From contig NZ_PVZG01000020.1 of the NCBI RefSeq assembly GCF_003002065.1, forward strand, positions 51,589 to 115,588: a stretch of 64,000 bases of DNA. Reading direction: 5' to 3'. The position numbers and the translations under genes were made by a program. The notes under the pieces were generated by a model. It did no database searches. It saw only the letters and a list, made by a program, of their open reading frames with translations, and was not told the DNA's origin. This document shows positions 44,077 to 53,411 of this stretch, in pieces. This DNA is from Pseudosporangium ferrugineum (GTDB taxonomy: Bacteria > Actinomycetota > Actinomycetes > Mycobacteriales > Micromonosporaceae). Numbering within the stretch: position 1 is the first letter of the stretch; each line of letters begins with the position of its first letter.

Positions 44077-44679
44077 TTGACGGCACGTCCGCTGCGCGCC
44101 GACGCCCGGCGCAACCGCGAGGCGCTCCTGGTCGCGGCCCGGGAGGCGTTCCTGGCCGGCGACGCCGACGCGCACGTCGAGGAGATCGCCCGGCGCGCCG
44201 GGGTGGCGGTCGGAACCCTCTACCGCCACTTCGAGACCCGTGAGGCGCTCCTGGAGGAGGTCTACCGCCGGCGCGCCGACGAGCTGTGCGCGGCGCCCGC
44301 CGAACTCCTCGGCCGCCACGCCCCCGACGAGGCCCTGCGGCGGTTCCTGCTGCTGCTCGTGGAGCACGCCGCGGAGAGCAAGGGCATGGCCGTCGCCCTG
44401 GAGACCATCATGGCCCGGGACTCGCCGACCTTCGGCGATGCCCGTACGCGCATGGCCGAGGCCCTCGACCTTCTGCTCGAGGCGGGCGTGGCGGCGGGCA
44501 CGGTCCGCGGCGACGTCAGCGGGCGTACGCTGCTGCGCGCCCTCGGCGGGATCTGCAGCATGCACCCCACGGACGGCTGGACGGACGAGGCCGTCCGCAT
44601 CACCGAGATCCTCTTCGACGGCCTGTGCGTCGCCGGGGTAGCCCGTGGCGCGGCCGGACGCCCGCGTTCCGGCGGTTAG
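44077..44679 (+). CDS. TetR-family transcriptional repressor
   Basis: A 200-residue regulator. The N-terminal HTH is typical (ADARRNREALLVAAREAF, then VEEIARRAGVAVGTLYRHFETREALLEEVY). The C-terminal helical ligand domain (about 75-185) resembles the SbtR-like group of actinomycete TetRs. It starts with TTG at 44077, preceded by GGAGGGGAC. It lies 19 bases from the inverted-repeat operator and is divergent from the SDR gene, implying autoregulation and control of the SDR. Confidence 0.92.
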   Translation: MTARPLRADARRNREALLVAAREAFLAGDADAHVEEIARRAGVAVGTLYRHFETREALLEEVYRRRADELCAAPAELLGRHAPDEALRRFLLLLVEHAAESKGMAVALETIMARDSPTFGDARTRMAEALDLLLEAGVAAGTVRGDVSGRTLLRALGGICSMHPTDGWTDEAVRITEILFDGLCVAGVARGAAGRPRSGG

Positions 44680-44746
44680 GGCAGAACCGCCGTGCTCTGA
44701 ACCCGGCGCGATCCGCCGGCGGCGCCGTGCCGTCCGATCGTTGCAC

Positions 44747-44752
44747 TAGCCT
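44747..44752 (+). promoter_or_regulatory. Leaderless -10 element of the YdeI-like gene
   Basis: TAGCCT ends six bases before ATG 44759, and no ribosome-binding site is present. An in-frame GTG lies at 44756. Confidence 0.35.
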
Positions 44753-44758
44753 GCGGTG

Positions 44759-45361
44759 ATGAGCGAACTGGACGAGCTGATCGTGGCCGACGCCGCCGCG
44801 CTGCGGGCGTGGCTGATGGACCACCACACCACCTCGCCCGGGGTGTGGCTCGCCCTGACCCGCAAGGGCGGCTCGGCCACGACGCTGACCTGGCCGCAGG
44901 CGGTCGACGAGGCGCTGTGCTTCGGCTGGATCGACGGGCAGGCCCGCAAGCGCGACGAGGAGAGCTCGTGGCGGCGGCTCACCCCACGCCGGGCCCGCAG
45001 CGTCTGGTCGCAGCGCAACGTCGCCAACGTGGCCCGCCTGGAGGCGGCCGGACTGATGATGCCCGCCGGTCGCGCCGCGGTCGAGGCCGCCAAGGCCGAC
45101 GGGCGGTGGACGGCCGCCTACGCGCCGCCGTCCGAGGTGGAGCTGCCGGACGACCTGCGGGCGGCGATCGCGGCGAACCCCGCGGCGCAGGCGATGTTCG
45201 ACATGCTCACCAGCGCCAACCGCTTCTCGATCATCGGCCGGGTCAACGCCGTCAAGCGGGCCGACACCCGGGCCCGGAAGATCGCCGAGTACGTGGCGAT
45301 GCTGGCCCGGCACGAGACGATCCACCCGCAGCGGGCCCGGCCGGCGGGGTGGGCTCAGTAG
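44759..45361 (+). CDS. YdeI/OmpD-associated family protein
   Basis: A 200-residue soluble protein. The family signatures are the opening helix with LRAWLMDHH, LTWPQAVDEALCFGWIDGQARKRDE near residue 50, and RRLTPRRARSVWSQRNVANVARL. A C-terminal Lys/Arg-rich segment (VKRADTRARKIAEYVAML) is the usual YdeI tail. The family has been linked to peptide-antibiotic tolerance in some Gram-negatives, but the biochemical role is unknown. Its stop overlaps the stop of the convergent chemoreceptor gene by seven bases. Confidence 0.88.
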   Translation: MSELDELIVADAAALRAWLMDHHTTSPGVWLALTRKGGSATTLTWPQAVDEALCFGWIDGQARKRDEESSWRRLTPRRARSVWSQRNVANVARLEAAGLMMPAGRAAVEAAKADGRWTAAYAPPSEVELPDDLRAAIAANPAAQAMFDMLTSANRFSIIGRVNAVKRADTRARKIAEYVAMLARHETIHPQRARPAGWAQ

Positions 45362-47001
45362 CGGAAGGTGCTGATCCCGGCCCTGAGTTCGTTGGACATC
45401 CCGGCCAGGGCGGCGGCCGCCTCCCGGGCCTCGTCGACCGACCGGGCGGCGTCGTGGGAGCTGAGAGCCACGACCTCGATGCTGGTGACGATCCGGGTGG
45501 TGGCCGCGGCCGCCTCGGCGACGTTGCGGTTCATCTCCGCGGTGGTGGCGGCCTGCTCCTCGACGGCCGAGGCGATGGTGGTGGTGTAGTCGTTGATCCG
45601 CTCGATGACGCCGGCGATGTTGCTGATCGCGTCGACGGCCTGGCCGCTGTCGGACTGGATCGCCTCCACCCGGCGGGAGATGTCCTCGGTGGCGCGGGCG
45701 GTCTCCTGGGCCAGGTCCTTGACCTCGCCGGCGACGACGGCGAAGCCCTTGCCCGCCTCGCCGGCCCGGGCGGCCTCGATGGTGGCGTTCAGCGCGAGCA
45801 GGTTGGTCTGCTCGGCGATCGAGTTGATCACCTTGATGACGTCGCCGATCTCCCGGCTGGACTCGCCGAGGGTGGCGATGGTCCGGTTGGTCGACTGGGC
45901 CACGGCGACGGCCTCGCCGGCGACCCGGGCGGCGGCGTTGGCGTTCTCGGCGATCTCGCCGATCGAGGCGCCCATCTCCTCGGTGCCCGCGGCCACCGTG
46001 TTGACTCCGGCGGAGACCTGCTCGGAGGCGCCGGCGACCTCCTGGGCCTGCGCGGAGGCGGCGACGGTGTTCTCGCTCATCCGCTCCGAGATCGCGGTGC
46101 TGCGCTCGGCGGCCACGGCCAGCGAGTGCGAGGCGCCGGCGACGGAGGAGACGACCTGCTGGATGGTGGTGCGGGCACGGTCCAGCGCGGAAGCCATCCG
46201 GCCCACCTCGTCGCGGCTGCGGACCGGGACCTCGACGGTGAGGTCGCCGTCGGCCATGGCCTCCGCCGACCTGGTCAGCGCCTGTAGCGGCCGGACGATG
46301 CGCCGGGCGACGGTCAGCGCGAACGCGATCGCCAGGGCCAGCCCGGCGAGGCTGACGACCGCGATCGTGACGAACGCGGTGCGGAACGTCTTGTCCCCGG
46401 CCGCGGCCAAGGCCTCGGCGTCCGCCCGCTCCTGATCGGCGAGGGCGTCCAGGGACTTGATGACGTCGCTGTTCACAGCCTCGATGTCGACGGAGTCGGT
46501 CGGCATGACGTAGCCGGCCGGGGGCGCCTCCTTGAAGTGCGCGACCTGCCGGAAGTTGCGGTAGGCGGTGAGCGCGGCGTCCAGCTGCTTCAGCCCGGCC
46601 TGCCGGTCCGCGCTCGCGCCGACATTGGCCCGGTAACCGGTCAGCGCGGTGTCGATCTTCTTGTCCGCCCCGAGGATGCCCTGCCGCATGCCGGCGAAGA
46701 TCTCCTGGTAGGCGGGGGTGCCCGGGGTCTGCCAGTCGCGCAGCGTCTCGATCCCGGTCACCAGGTAGTAGCCCTCCATCAGCCCGGCCCGCACGTCGGA
46801 GAGCAGCATCACCCGCGCCAGGTTGTCCCGGTGCACGACCTGCAGCCGGTCGTTCATCTTGTGGACCCGGTCCAGGCCCAGGGCCGCGACCGCCACCGTC
46901 ACCACGGCCAGCAGCACGACGATGGCCAGGACCTTGGTGCGGACCGACCGATCCGCCAGGAGGGAACCGCGCCGACGAGCCGGAGATGCCTGTGTACTCA
47001 C
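45355..47001 (-). CDS. Methyl-accepting chemotaxis-type sensor protein
   Basis: A 548-residue membrane sensor. A short basic N-terminus precedes a membrane helix (VLAIVVLLAVVTVAVAALGL), then a four-helix-bundle extracytoplasmic domain with GYYLVTGIETLRDW, a second membrane helix (AIVSLAGLALAI-like), a HAMP domain (RRIVRPLQALTRSAEAMADGDL) and a long signalling coiled coil. The hairpin tip is SIAEQTNLLALNATIEAARAGEAGKGFAVVAGEVKDLAQ. The start is GTG at 47001; longer in-frame starts add unlikely sequence. No CheA/CheW genes are nearby, so it must signal to partners encoded elsewhere. Confidence 0.92.
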   Translation of the reverse strand: MSTQASPARRRGSLLADRSVRTKVLAIVVLLAVVTVAVAALGLDRVHKMNDRLQVVHRDNLARVMLLSDVRAGLMEGYYLVTGIETLRDWQTPGTPAYQEIFAGMRQGILGADKKIDTALTGYRANVGASADRQAGLKQLDAALTAYRNFRQVAHFKEAPPAGYVMPTDSVDIEAVNSDVIKSLDALADQERADAEALAAAGDKTFRTAFVTIAVVSLAGLALAIAFALTVARRIVRPLQALTRSAEAMADGDLTVEVPVRSRDEVGRMASALDRARTTIQQVVSSVAGASHSLAVAAERSTAISERMSENTVAASAQAQEVAGASEQVSAGVNTVAAGTEEMGASIGEIAENANAAARVAGEAVAVAQSTNRTIATLGESSREIGDVIKVINSIAEQTNLLALNATIEAARAGEAGKGFAVVAGEVKDLAQETARATEDISRRVEAIQSDSGQAVDAISNIAGVIERINDYTTTIASAVEEQAATTAEMNRNVAEAAAATTRIVTSIEVVALSSHDAARSVDEAREAAAALAGMSNELRAGISTFRY

Positions 47002-47068
47002 GGTCTGACCGTTCGACCGCCACGATCCGAAGATAAGGATCCGTTCAAGATTTTTCGGTACGCGCGCC

Positions 47069-48700
47069 CTAGTAGCGGAACTTGTGCCGGGCATTACGCC
47101 GGTTCACCCGGGCCGGCAGGTCGTCCAGATTGTCGACCGGCGGCACCCACTCGTCCGGTTCCCCGCCCCGGGTGAACGCCCGCATGGTCACCACGAAACC
47201 CCGGACCAGGCGGTCCCCGCGGAGGTCCCGGTACCGGGCCTCGACCAGCACCTGGCTCTCGTCGGCCCGCACCAGCGAGCAGAACACCACACCGTCGCCG
47301 GCGCCGCGGAAGGCCTGGCGCAGCTGGAGGCGGTCGTCCGGGTGCACCAGATCCTCGAGCGCGGCCAGCGGCGGGAGGGCGTCGGCGCCGAGAAGCTCGT
47401 GCAGCGACGAGCTGGCGTACCGGATGCGCTGGTCCTCGTCCGTCACCACCGTGATGTCCGCGCTGTTGCGGATCACCGCGCGCAGGTAGAGGTCGCTGTC
47501 CCGGCGGCCGATCGCCTCCACCAGACAGATGCGGTCCAGCGCCAGCGCCGCCTGGCCGGCCAGCACCTCCAGGGTGTCGCGGGTGGCGGTGAGGGTGTCC
47601 CGGCGGCCCTCGAGGATCAGCGCGCCGCCGCTGGGCCGGGCGACGGCGAGCGGCTCCAGCCGCAGCGGGCAGACCAGCGTGGCGTAGTCGCGGTCCGCGT
47701 CCTCGACCCACCAGCTGCGGTCCGGCGGACCGTCCCCGGATCCGGGAGCCGCCCCGATCGCCTGGTCGTCGACGGTGAAGACGGTGCTGCGGACCTCGCC
47801 CGGCGGCATGAGCTGGGCGACCGCGGCCCGGACGGCCGCACCCACGGCGGGCGGGTCGGCGGCGGCGACCAGCGCGGCGCTCGCCTGCCGCAGCGCCCGC
47901 TCCCGCCGCAGCGCCCGGTCGTTCAGCGTCACCGAGTCGGTCAGCCGGGTGACGGTCAGCAGCAGGGTGATCGCACCGGCCACCCCGATCACCACGCCGT
48001 CGCTGACCGTCCCGTCGACCGCGTCGACCAGCAGCACGACCGGCGGGGTGACGACGGAGACGCCGAGCAGCGCCGCCCAGCGCCCGCGCCACGGACTCGG
48101 CCGCGGCGTCGCCGGCTCGGTCAGCCGGACCATCGACGGGTGCAGCGCGGCGGCCCCCCAGGAGAGGTAGAGCACCACGATCGCGGTATCGCTCAGCCGG
48201 CCCGGCCACAGCGGCTGCGCGATGTCGCCGGCCAGCACACCCACCGCACCGACGAGCAGCAGCACGGCCGAGACGTTCCGGCCGACCGCGACCAGCACCC
48301 GGCCGACGGCCGCGAGGAGCAGAAGAGCCCCGATCACGTACGCCCCGGAGACGTTCCCGATCCGCCCCCCGTCCCCGGCGACGATCACCCAGAGCACCAG
48401 CAGCGCCGAACACGCGAGCGCGAGCAGATCGATGAGCCGCGCCCGGTCGACGAGGATCGCACCGACCCGGGTGAGCAGCAGCAGGCACCAGGCGACCGGC
48501 ACGAACATGACGTAGAAGCAGACCTCCGCCGCACCGGGCCGCCCCAGCGCGGTCAGCACGTCCCCGGCGGTGCTCGCCACGATCGCGCCGGCCAGCAGCA
48601 GCCACGGGCCGACCCGGCCGGGCCGGTGCCGGCGGACACCGTAGACGATGGCGGCCGCGCTGCCGAATCCCAGCACAATCCACTCGAGGGCCCGTAACAC
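47069..48700 (-). CDS. Membrane GAF-like/PAS sensor protein without an output domain
   Basis: A 543-residue protein. Residues 1-260 contain seven to eight hydrophobic helices (a membrane sensor module). Residues about 265-400 resemble a GAF domain, and residues about 405-510 form a PAS fold (VIRNSADITVVTDEDQRIRYASSSLHELLGADAL and LVHPDDRLQLRQAF). It then ends after a short charged tail. Many Micromonosporaceae proteins with this front end carry GGDEF and EAL domains after PAS, but none follows here. It may signal through a partner or be a C-terminally lost cyclic-di-GMP enzyme. Confidence 0.8.
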   Translation of the reverse strand: MLRALEWIVLGFGSAAAIVYGVRRHRPGRVGPWLLLAGAIVASTAGDVLTALGRPGAAEVCFYVMFVPVAWCLLLLTRVGAILVDRARLIDLLALACSALLVLWVIVAGDGGRIGNVSGAYVIGALLLLAAVGRVLVAVGRNVSAVLLLVGAVGVLAGDIAQPLWPGRLSDTAIVVLYLSWGAAALHPSMVRLTEPATPRPSPWRGRWAALLGVSVVTPPVVLLVDAVDGTVSDGVVIGVAGAITLLLTVTRLTDSVTLNDRALRRERALRQASAALVAAADPPAVGAAVRAAVAQLMPPGEVRSTVFTVDDQAIGAAPGSGDGPPDRSWWVEDADRDYATLVCPLRLEPLAVARPSGGALILEGRRDTLTATRDTLEVLAGQAALALDRICLVEAIGRRDSDLYLRAVIRNSADITVVTDEDQRIRYASSSLHELLGADALPPLAALEDLVHPDDRLQLRQAFRGAGDGVVFCSLVRADESQVLVEARYRDLRGDRLVRGFVVTMRAFTRGGEPDEWVPPVDNLDDLPARVNRRNARHKFRY

Positions 48701-49020
48701 GCCTAACTAGTACCAGCGGCCTAGCGGTGTGTCCACGTGCGGGTATACGCAGCGTGCACCCGTTCGAGAACCGCCCCGGCCTCCCACCGATCGACGAACG
48801 TGACCGGCATCGATGTCTCCGTCTCCGCCGGCGACCGCCGCGCTGCGCTTCAAAGCTGGGAGGCCCACACCCTCGGCGCGTCCGGCGCCGGCACCTGCAC
48901 CCCGAACGGGCCGAGCCCGCCGTGTGCCCTCGGCCGCGACGGTGATGGAGAGCTCGCGAGGTGCGCCGAAATCCTTCACGAGGCCCGTCAGCACCCTCAT
49001 TTCGCCGGCAGGGCTTGCGG
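48701..49020. other. 320-base intergenic stretch containing a frame-shifted gene remnant
   Basis: No intact gene is seen between the GAF/PAS gene and the aldo-keto reductase. The first 150 bases hold nothing I recognise. The rest carries the minus-strand remnant listed separately. Confidence 0.5.
48850..49000 (-). pseudogene. Frame-shifted protein remnant of about 50 residues
   Basis: On the minus strand, ATG 49000 opens MRVLTGLVKDFGAPRELS..TVAAEG, then protein-like sequence moves to another frame as HGGLGPFGVQVPAPDAPRVW and ends at TGA 48850. One single-base frameshift near 48925 would join the two. It begins just past the aldo-keto reductase stop. No ribosome-binding site is present and I do not recognise the family. 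Confidence 0.3.
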
Positions 49021-50064
49021 TCAACGGCGGGGTTCGATCGTCATTGTGCCCTGGACCTGGGCACGGGCGAATTCGCCGCCGAGGAATTCGTGGGGGATGC
49101 CGGGGGCGATGCGGCTCGCCTCGTCGAGGCGGGTCAGGTGGGATCCGGTGAACTGGACGTCGAGGGCGCCCAGGTTGTCCTGGAGCTGGGCGGGGGTGCG
49201 GGCGCCGATGATGGATGCCGTCACCGCCGGGTTCCGGAGGGTCCAGGCCAGTCCTGCCTGGGCGGGGGTGCGGCCCAGCTCCCCGGCGACCTCCTTGAGG
49301 ACCTCCGCGACGGCCAGACGGCTCTCGGTGACCCAGCCGAGGGTCTTGTTGAAGGCTTTGCGGGTGCTCTCGGCCGGGTCCGTGCCGGTGTACTTGCCGG
49401 TGAGGATGCCGCCCGCCAGCGGGGAGTAGGGAACCACGCCCAGGCCCATCTCGCGGGCCATCGGGATCAGGTCCCGTTCGCCCGTGCGCTCGACCAGGTT
49501 GTATTCGATCTGCAGGGCGACCAGGGGTGACCAGCCGCGCAGGTCCGCGATCGCCTGCATGCGCGACACCTGCCAGGCCGGGACGTTGGACATCGCCACG
49601 TAGCGCACCTTGCCCTGGCGGACCAGGTCGTCGAGGCCGCGCAGGATCTCGTCGACCGGGGTCGTGGCGTCCCAGACGTGCAGGTAGAGCAGGTCGAGAT
49701 AGTCCGTGTTCAGCCTGCGCAGGCTGGCCTCGACCGATGCGAACAGGTTCTTGCGGTTGCCGCCTCCGGAGTTCGGGTCGCCGGGGCGGCGCAGCGTCGA
49801 GTATTTCGTCGCCAGCACCAGGTTCTCGCGGATGCCTCGGGTGAACTCGCCCAGCATCCGCTCCGAGCTGCCCTCGGTGTACGTGACCGCGGTGTCGATG
49901 AAGTTTCCGCCGTGCTCGACGTACACATCGAACAGTTTGCGGGACTCGTCCTGCCCGGCGCCCCAGCCCCATTCGGTGCCGAAGGTGGCCGTGCCCAGCG
50001 CCAGCGGGGAGACCCGCAGGCCAGAGCGGCCCAGCAGCCGGAACGTGTCGAGGGTGAGTGGCAT
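49021..50064 (-). CDS. Aldo/keto reductase
   Basis: A 347-residue NADPH-dependent (beta/alpha)8 oxidoreductase. Features are LGRSGLRVSPLALGTATFG at the start, the catalytic Asp-Tyr region FIDTAVTYTEGSSERMLGE, the catalytic Lys in VLATKYS, LDLLYLHVWD with the usual His, and a C-terminal SIIGARTPAQLQDN cofactor motif. It belongs to the group acting on aldehydes and sugars in general metabolism. It is divergent from an XRE regulator 120 bases away, a common regulator-target pair in actinomycetes. Confidence 0.93.
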   Translation of the reverse strand: MPLTLDTFRLLGRSGLRVSPLALGTATFGTEWGWGAGQDESRKLFDVYVEHGGNFIDTAVTYTEGSSERMLGEFTRGIRENLVLATKYSTLRRPGDPNSGGGNRKNLFASVEASLRRLNTDYLDLLYLHVWDATTPVDEILRGLDDLVRQGKVRYVAMSNVPAWQVSRMQAIADLRGWSPLVALQIEYNLVERTGERDLIPMAREMGLGVVPYSPLAGGILTGKYTGTDPAESTRKAFNKTLGWVTESRLAVAEVLKEVAGELGRTPAQAGLAWTLRNPAVTASIIGARTPAQLQDNLGALDVQFTGSHLTRLDEASRIAPGIPHEFLGGEFARAQVQGTMTIEPRR

Positions 50065-50170
50065 CAGGTCCTCCAGAAGGGGTGTGGGTGTTGCCGGAGG
50101 TAAGTCTGTGACCGCCGCGTGCCGGGGATAAGGGAAGCGGCGTCATGGGAAGGCCGGTACCAGGCTCCGG

Positions 50171-50176
50171 TAGGGT
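50171..50176 (+). promoter_or_regulatory. Leaderless -10 element of the XRE regulator
   Basis: TAGGGT ends eight bases before ATG 50185, with no Shine-Dalgarno sequence between them. Confidence 0.4.
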
Positions 50177-50184
50177 CGGAACGG

Positions 50185-51012
50185 ATGGTGGACACGACAC
50201 GGGAGCTGGCCGCGTTCCTGCGGAGCCGGCGCGAGCGGCTCGACCCGATCGATGCCGGGTTGCCGGTGCGCCGGCGGTCGCGGCGGACCCCGGGCCTGCG
50301 CCGCGAGGAGGTCGCCGAGCTGGCCGGGGTGAGCGTCGACTACGTCGTGCGGCTGGAGCAGGCGCGCGGGCTGCGGCCGTCGGCCGACGTCGCGGAGGCG
50401 TTGTCGCGGGCGCTGCGCCTGTCCGCGGACGAGCGGGCGTACCTCTTCGATCTGGCCGGGCAGCGGCTCCCCGCCGCCGGCAAGCCCGCCGCCACCGCGA
50501 CCCCGGCGCTGGCCCGGCTGATCGGCGACCTGTCGCCGCGGCCGGCGATGGTGGTGAACTACCGCTACGACATCCTGGCCTGGAACGGCGGGATGGCGCG
50601 GGTGTACCCCGATCTCGAGACCATGCCTCCGGCGCGGCGCAACGCGATGTGGTTGTGCCTCGGGCCGGAGAGACGCGGGTTCTACGCCGAGCCCGAGCGG
50701 ATCGTGCGCGAGGCCGTCGCCCACCTGCGGACCACCTGGGCGGCGCACCCGGAGGATCCCGCGCTCGCCGGTCTCATCGGGCAGCTGCTCGACGGCGACG
50801 AGGAGTTCGCCCGGCTGTGGGCGCAGCGGGACGTCCGGGTCAACGGCCGGGGGCGCAAGGTGATCCGGCACCCCGAGGCTGGGGAGATCACCGTGCGGTT
50901 CGAGATCCTGGCCGCCCTGGAGGACCCCGGTCAGCTCCTCGTCATCGGCAGCGGCGTGGACGACCGGAGCCGGGCGGCGCTGGAGCGGCTGACCGCCGGC
51001 GTCAGAGGGTGA
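50185..51012 (+). CDS. XRE-family regulator with MmyB-like ligand domain
   Basis: A 275-residue regulator. The N-terminal HTH includes RRTPGLRREEVAELAGVSVDYVVRLEQARG, the exact pattern of actinomycete MmyB-like regulators. The C-terminal PAS-like domain (about 100-270) begins PRPAMVVNYRYDILAWNGGMARVY and may bind a lipid or small hydrophobic ligand. The start is placed at 50185 next to the leaderless promoter; upstream in-frame sequence is not protein-like. It is divergent from the aldo-keto reductase. Its stop overlaps the convergent protease stop by 11 bases. Confidence 0.92.
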   Translation: MVDTTRELAAFLRSRRERLDPIDAGLPVRRRSRRTPGLRREEVAELAGVSVDYVVRLEQARGLRPSADVAEALSRALRLSADERAYLFDLAGQRLPAAGKPAATATPALARLIGDLSPRPAMVVNYRYDILAWNGGMARVYPDLETMPPARRNAMWLCLGPERRGFYAEPERIVREAVAHLRTTWAAHPEDPALAGLIGQLLDGDEEFARLWAQRDVRVNGRGRKVIRHPEAGEITVRFEILAALEDPGQLLVIGSGVDDRSRAALERLTAGVRG

Positions 51013-53233
51013 GCTTCCAGCTGTCGATGTAGCCGCCCTCGGGGTTGCCCCACGCCTGGTCCTCGACCCGCAGCGTCCACACGCCGTTCGCCGGCTTCCC
51101 GGAGACCTGCGCTATGTACGTACGGAAGATGTCGCGCTTGGAAACGCTCCTCGGGCTCTGCAGGGTGATCCGTTCGCCGTCCGGGGCGATGAGGTACACG
51201 GCGAGGTCGCGTTCCCACGGGTGCACGATGCGGACCTCGACGTAGCTGCCCGCGCCCGGCGCCCGGTCGCATCCGGTGACCGTCAGCGGGCTCTCGACGC
51301 CGGTGTGGTCCGGGATCCGCACGTCGGTGGGGGCGATGCCGCCGCAGGCCGGGGCGGGAAGTTGCGCGCCGCCGAGGTCGAGCACGACGGAGTCGAAGCT
51401 GCCGGTGCCGCCGGGGCCGTTGTCCAGCAGGGAGAGTCTCCAGACGCCGTCGGCGGGTTCGGCGGACAGGTCGTGGGTGAAGGTGTAGTCGATGTCGTGG
51501 GTGCTGCCGCCGGTGCGTGACAGCAGCGGGTACGCGCGGCCGCTGGGGGCGATCAGGTCCACGGTCAGGTCGCCGACGTGGGTGTGGTCGACGTGGAGCT
51601 CGATGGTGCTGTCGGCGGCACCGGCCGCGGCGCATCCGGAGATCGTGACCGGGATCGCGACCACGGTGGACTCGATCACCGCGCTGTCGGTGTCGTTCGC
51701 GCCGAGGCAGCCGGCCGGCGCCGTGACGGTCAGGGTGAACGCGGCCAGCCGGGTCGCCTCCGGGCCGCCGCCGGTGACCAGCACCCGGTACGTGCCCGGT
51801 GCGGTCCGGGCGCCCGTGGTGACCGTCATCGGGGTGCTGCCGCCGGCGTCCACCGTGGACGGCTCGAACGTGGCGGTGGCGTTGCCCGGCAGCCCGCTCG
51901 CGCTCAGGGTGACCGGCCGGGCCGCGCCCCGGGTCACGGTCGTGGCGACGGTCGCCGACACTCGCCCGCCGGCGGTGACCGTGGCGGCGGCCGGGGTGAC
52001 GGCGAGGGAGAAGTCGTCGGCGGGCAGGTCGGCGCCGACGTGCAGGAGGCGGTCGGGGGAGCCGGCACCCGGGTCGGTGACCACGCCGGTGGTGGCGTCC
52101 CCGAGCAGGGCGGCGGTGACCCGGGCAGGGGTCCAGTCCGGGTGGGCGGCGAGGATCAGCGCGGCGGCGCCGGTGACGTGCGGCGCGGCCATCGACGTGC
52201 CGCTGCTGACCCGGGTGGCGGTGTCGCCGCCGATGAAGGCGCTGGTGATGTCGACGCCGGGGGCGAACAGGTCGACGCAGGTGCCGATGTTGGAGAAGGC
52301 CGCCCGCGCGTCGTCGGGGCCGGTCGCGCCGACGGTGATCGCCTCGGGCACGGCGGCGGGCGTGTTCGCGCAGGCGTCGGCGCCGCTGTCGTTGCCGGCC
52401 GAGACCACGTACGTGACGCCGTCGGCGATGGACCGGCGGACGGCCTCCTCCTGCGGGGCGTACCGGCGGCCGTTGAGGCTCATGTTCGCCACCGCCGGGG
52501 CGCCCGCGACGTGGTCGGCGGTGATCCAGTCGATGCCGGCCAGGACGGTGGCGGCCGAACCCGTGCCCTCGCAGTCGAGCACGCGCACCGGCACGAGTTC
52601 GACGTTCTTGGCGACGCCGAAGGTGGTGCCCCCGAGGGTGCCGGCGACGTGCGTGCCGTGGCCGCGGCAGTCGGTGGCGTCCTCGTCGTTGTCGATGAAG
52701 TCGTGCCCGGAGCGGATCCGCCCGGCGAAATCGGCGTGCGAGGGGTTGATGCCGCCGTCGACGATGTAGGCGGTCACCAGCGGCGAACCGTCCGGATAGG
52801 TGTAGCTGTCGTCGCCGGGCAGCGCGCGCTGGTCGATCCGGTCGAGGCCCCACGACGGCGTCGGGGACTGCACGTCCGCGGCGGTGACCACGTGGTTCTG
52901 GGTGACGGACGCGACCGCCGGGTCGGCGGCCAGGCGGCGCGCGGCACGCTCGGTGAGCCGGGCCTCGAAACCCCGGAGGGCATGTCGGTACGTCCGGACG
53001 ACCGTACCGCCCTGCCGCTCGGTCAGCGCGCCCGCTCTGCGCGCGACCGCGTCCGCGGCGACGGCGCTGTCCCGCAGCACGACGACGTACGAGCCGGCGA
53101 TCGCCGTCGGGCCGCCCATCGCGGCGACGGTGCCCTCGGCCGGGTCCGCCGAGGCGGGTGCGGCCCCTCCGGCGACCACCATTGCCAGGGCGGTGGCCGC
53201 AGCCGCCGCAGTCCGCCGCATCCTTGTCGACAT
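51002..53233 (-). CDS. Secreted subtilisin-like protease (S8) with two P domains
   Basis: A 743-residue extracellular protease. The start at 53233 has GGAAGGAAG upstream. Residues 1-29 are a Sec signal peptide ending PASA. An I9 inhibitor-like propeptide (about 48-118) follows. The catalytic triad is Asp159 (VDGGIN), His192 (GHGTHVAG) and Ser347 (SGTSMAAPH). A beta-sandwich spans about 425-505. Two proprotein-convertase P domains close the protein, each with a DLTVDLIAPSG- or DLAVYLIAPDG-like strand and a GVWRLSLLDN- or GVWTLRVEDQ-like strand. P domains usually stabilise the enzyme and bind calcium. Confidence 0.94.
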   Translation of the reverse strand: MSTRMRRTAAAAATALAMVVAGGAAPASADPAEGTVAAMGGPTAIAGSYVVVLRDSAVAADAVARRAGALTERQGGTVVRTYRHALRGFEARLTERAARRLAADPAVASVTQNHVVTAADVQSPTPSWGLDRIDQRALPGDDSYTYPDGSPLVTAYIVDGGINPSHADFAGRIRSGHDFIDNDEDATDCRGHGTHVAGTLGGTTFGVAKNVELVPVRVLDCEGTGSAATVLAGIDWITADHVAGAPAVANMSLNGRRYAPQEEAVRRSIADGVTYVVSAGNDSGADACANTPAAVPEAITVGATGPDDARAAFSNIGTCVDLFAPGVDITSAFIGGDTATRVSSGTSMAAPHVTGAAALILAAHPDWTPARVTAALLGDATTGVVTDPGAGSPDRLLHVGADLPADDFSLAVTPAAATVTAGGRVSATVATTVTRGAARPVTLSASGLPGNATATFEPSTVDAGGSTPMTVTTGARTAPGTYRVLVTGGGPEATRLAAFTLTVTAPAGCLGANDTDSAVIESTVVAIPVTISGCAAAGAADSTIELHVDHTHVGDLTVDLIAPSGRAYPLLSRTGGSTHDIDYTFTHDLSAEPADGVWRLSLLDNGPGGTGSFDSVVLDLGGAQLPAPACGGIAPTDVRIPDHTGVESPLTVTGCDRAPGAGSYVEVRIVHPWERDLAVYLIAPDGERITLQSPRSVSKRDIFRTYIAQVSGKPANGVWTLRVEDQAWGNPEGGYIDSWKLTL

Positions 53234-53411
53234 TAAGGCTTCCTTCCCATTTCGCACGATGCCGACCGTACGGGGAAGCGGGGCATGTATGCCGGAATAT
53301 CGATGCAAAATGTCCGACCAGGACCGGGGTTCTGCCCTTCCGCGTCGCTAACCGCAGAATGCATTCTCAAGAACGACTCAACCCCACGGGGGCGGGGCCG
53401 AAGAACACTGC

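Noticed and set aside
44759..45361. Reading the YdeI-like gene as a resistance gene of the PKS cluster
   Set aside because: It is 28 kb away with unrelated genes between, and the family link to peptide-antibiotic tolerance does not cover polyketides.
45355..48700. Shared FRY C-terminus of the chemoreceptor and the GAF/PAS protein as a common motif
   Set aside because: Only three residues match and the preceding sequences differ, so chance is sufficient.
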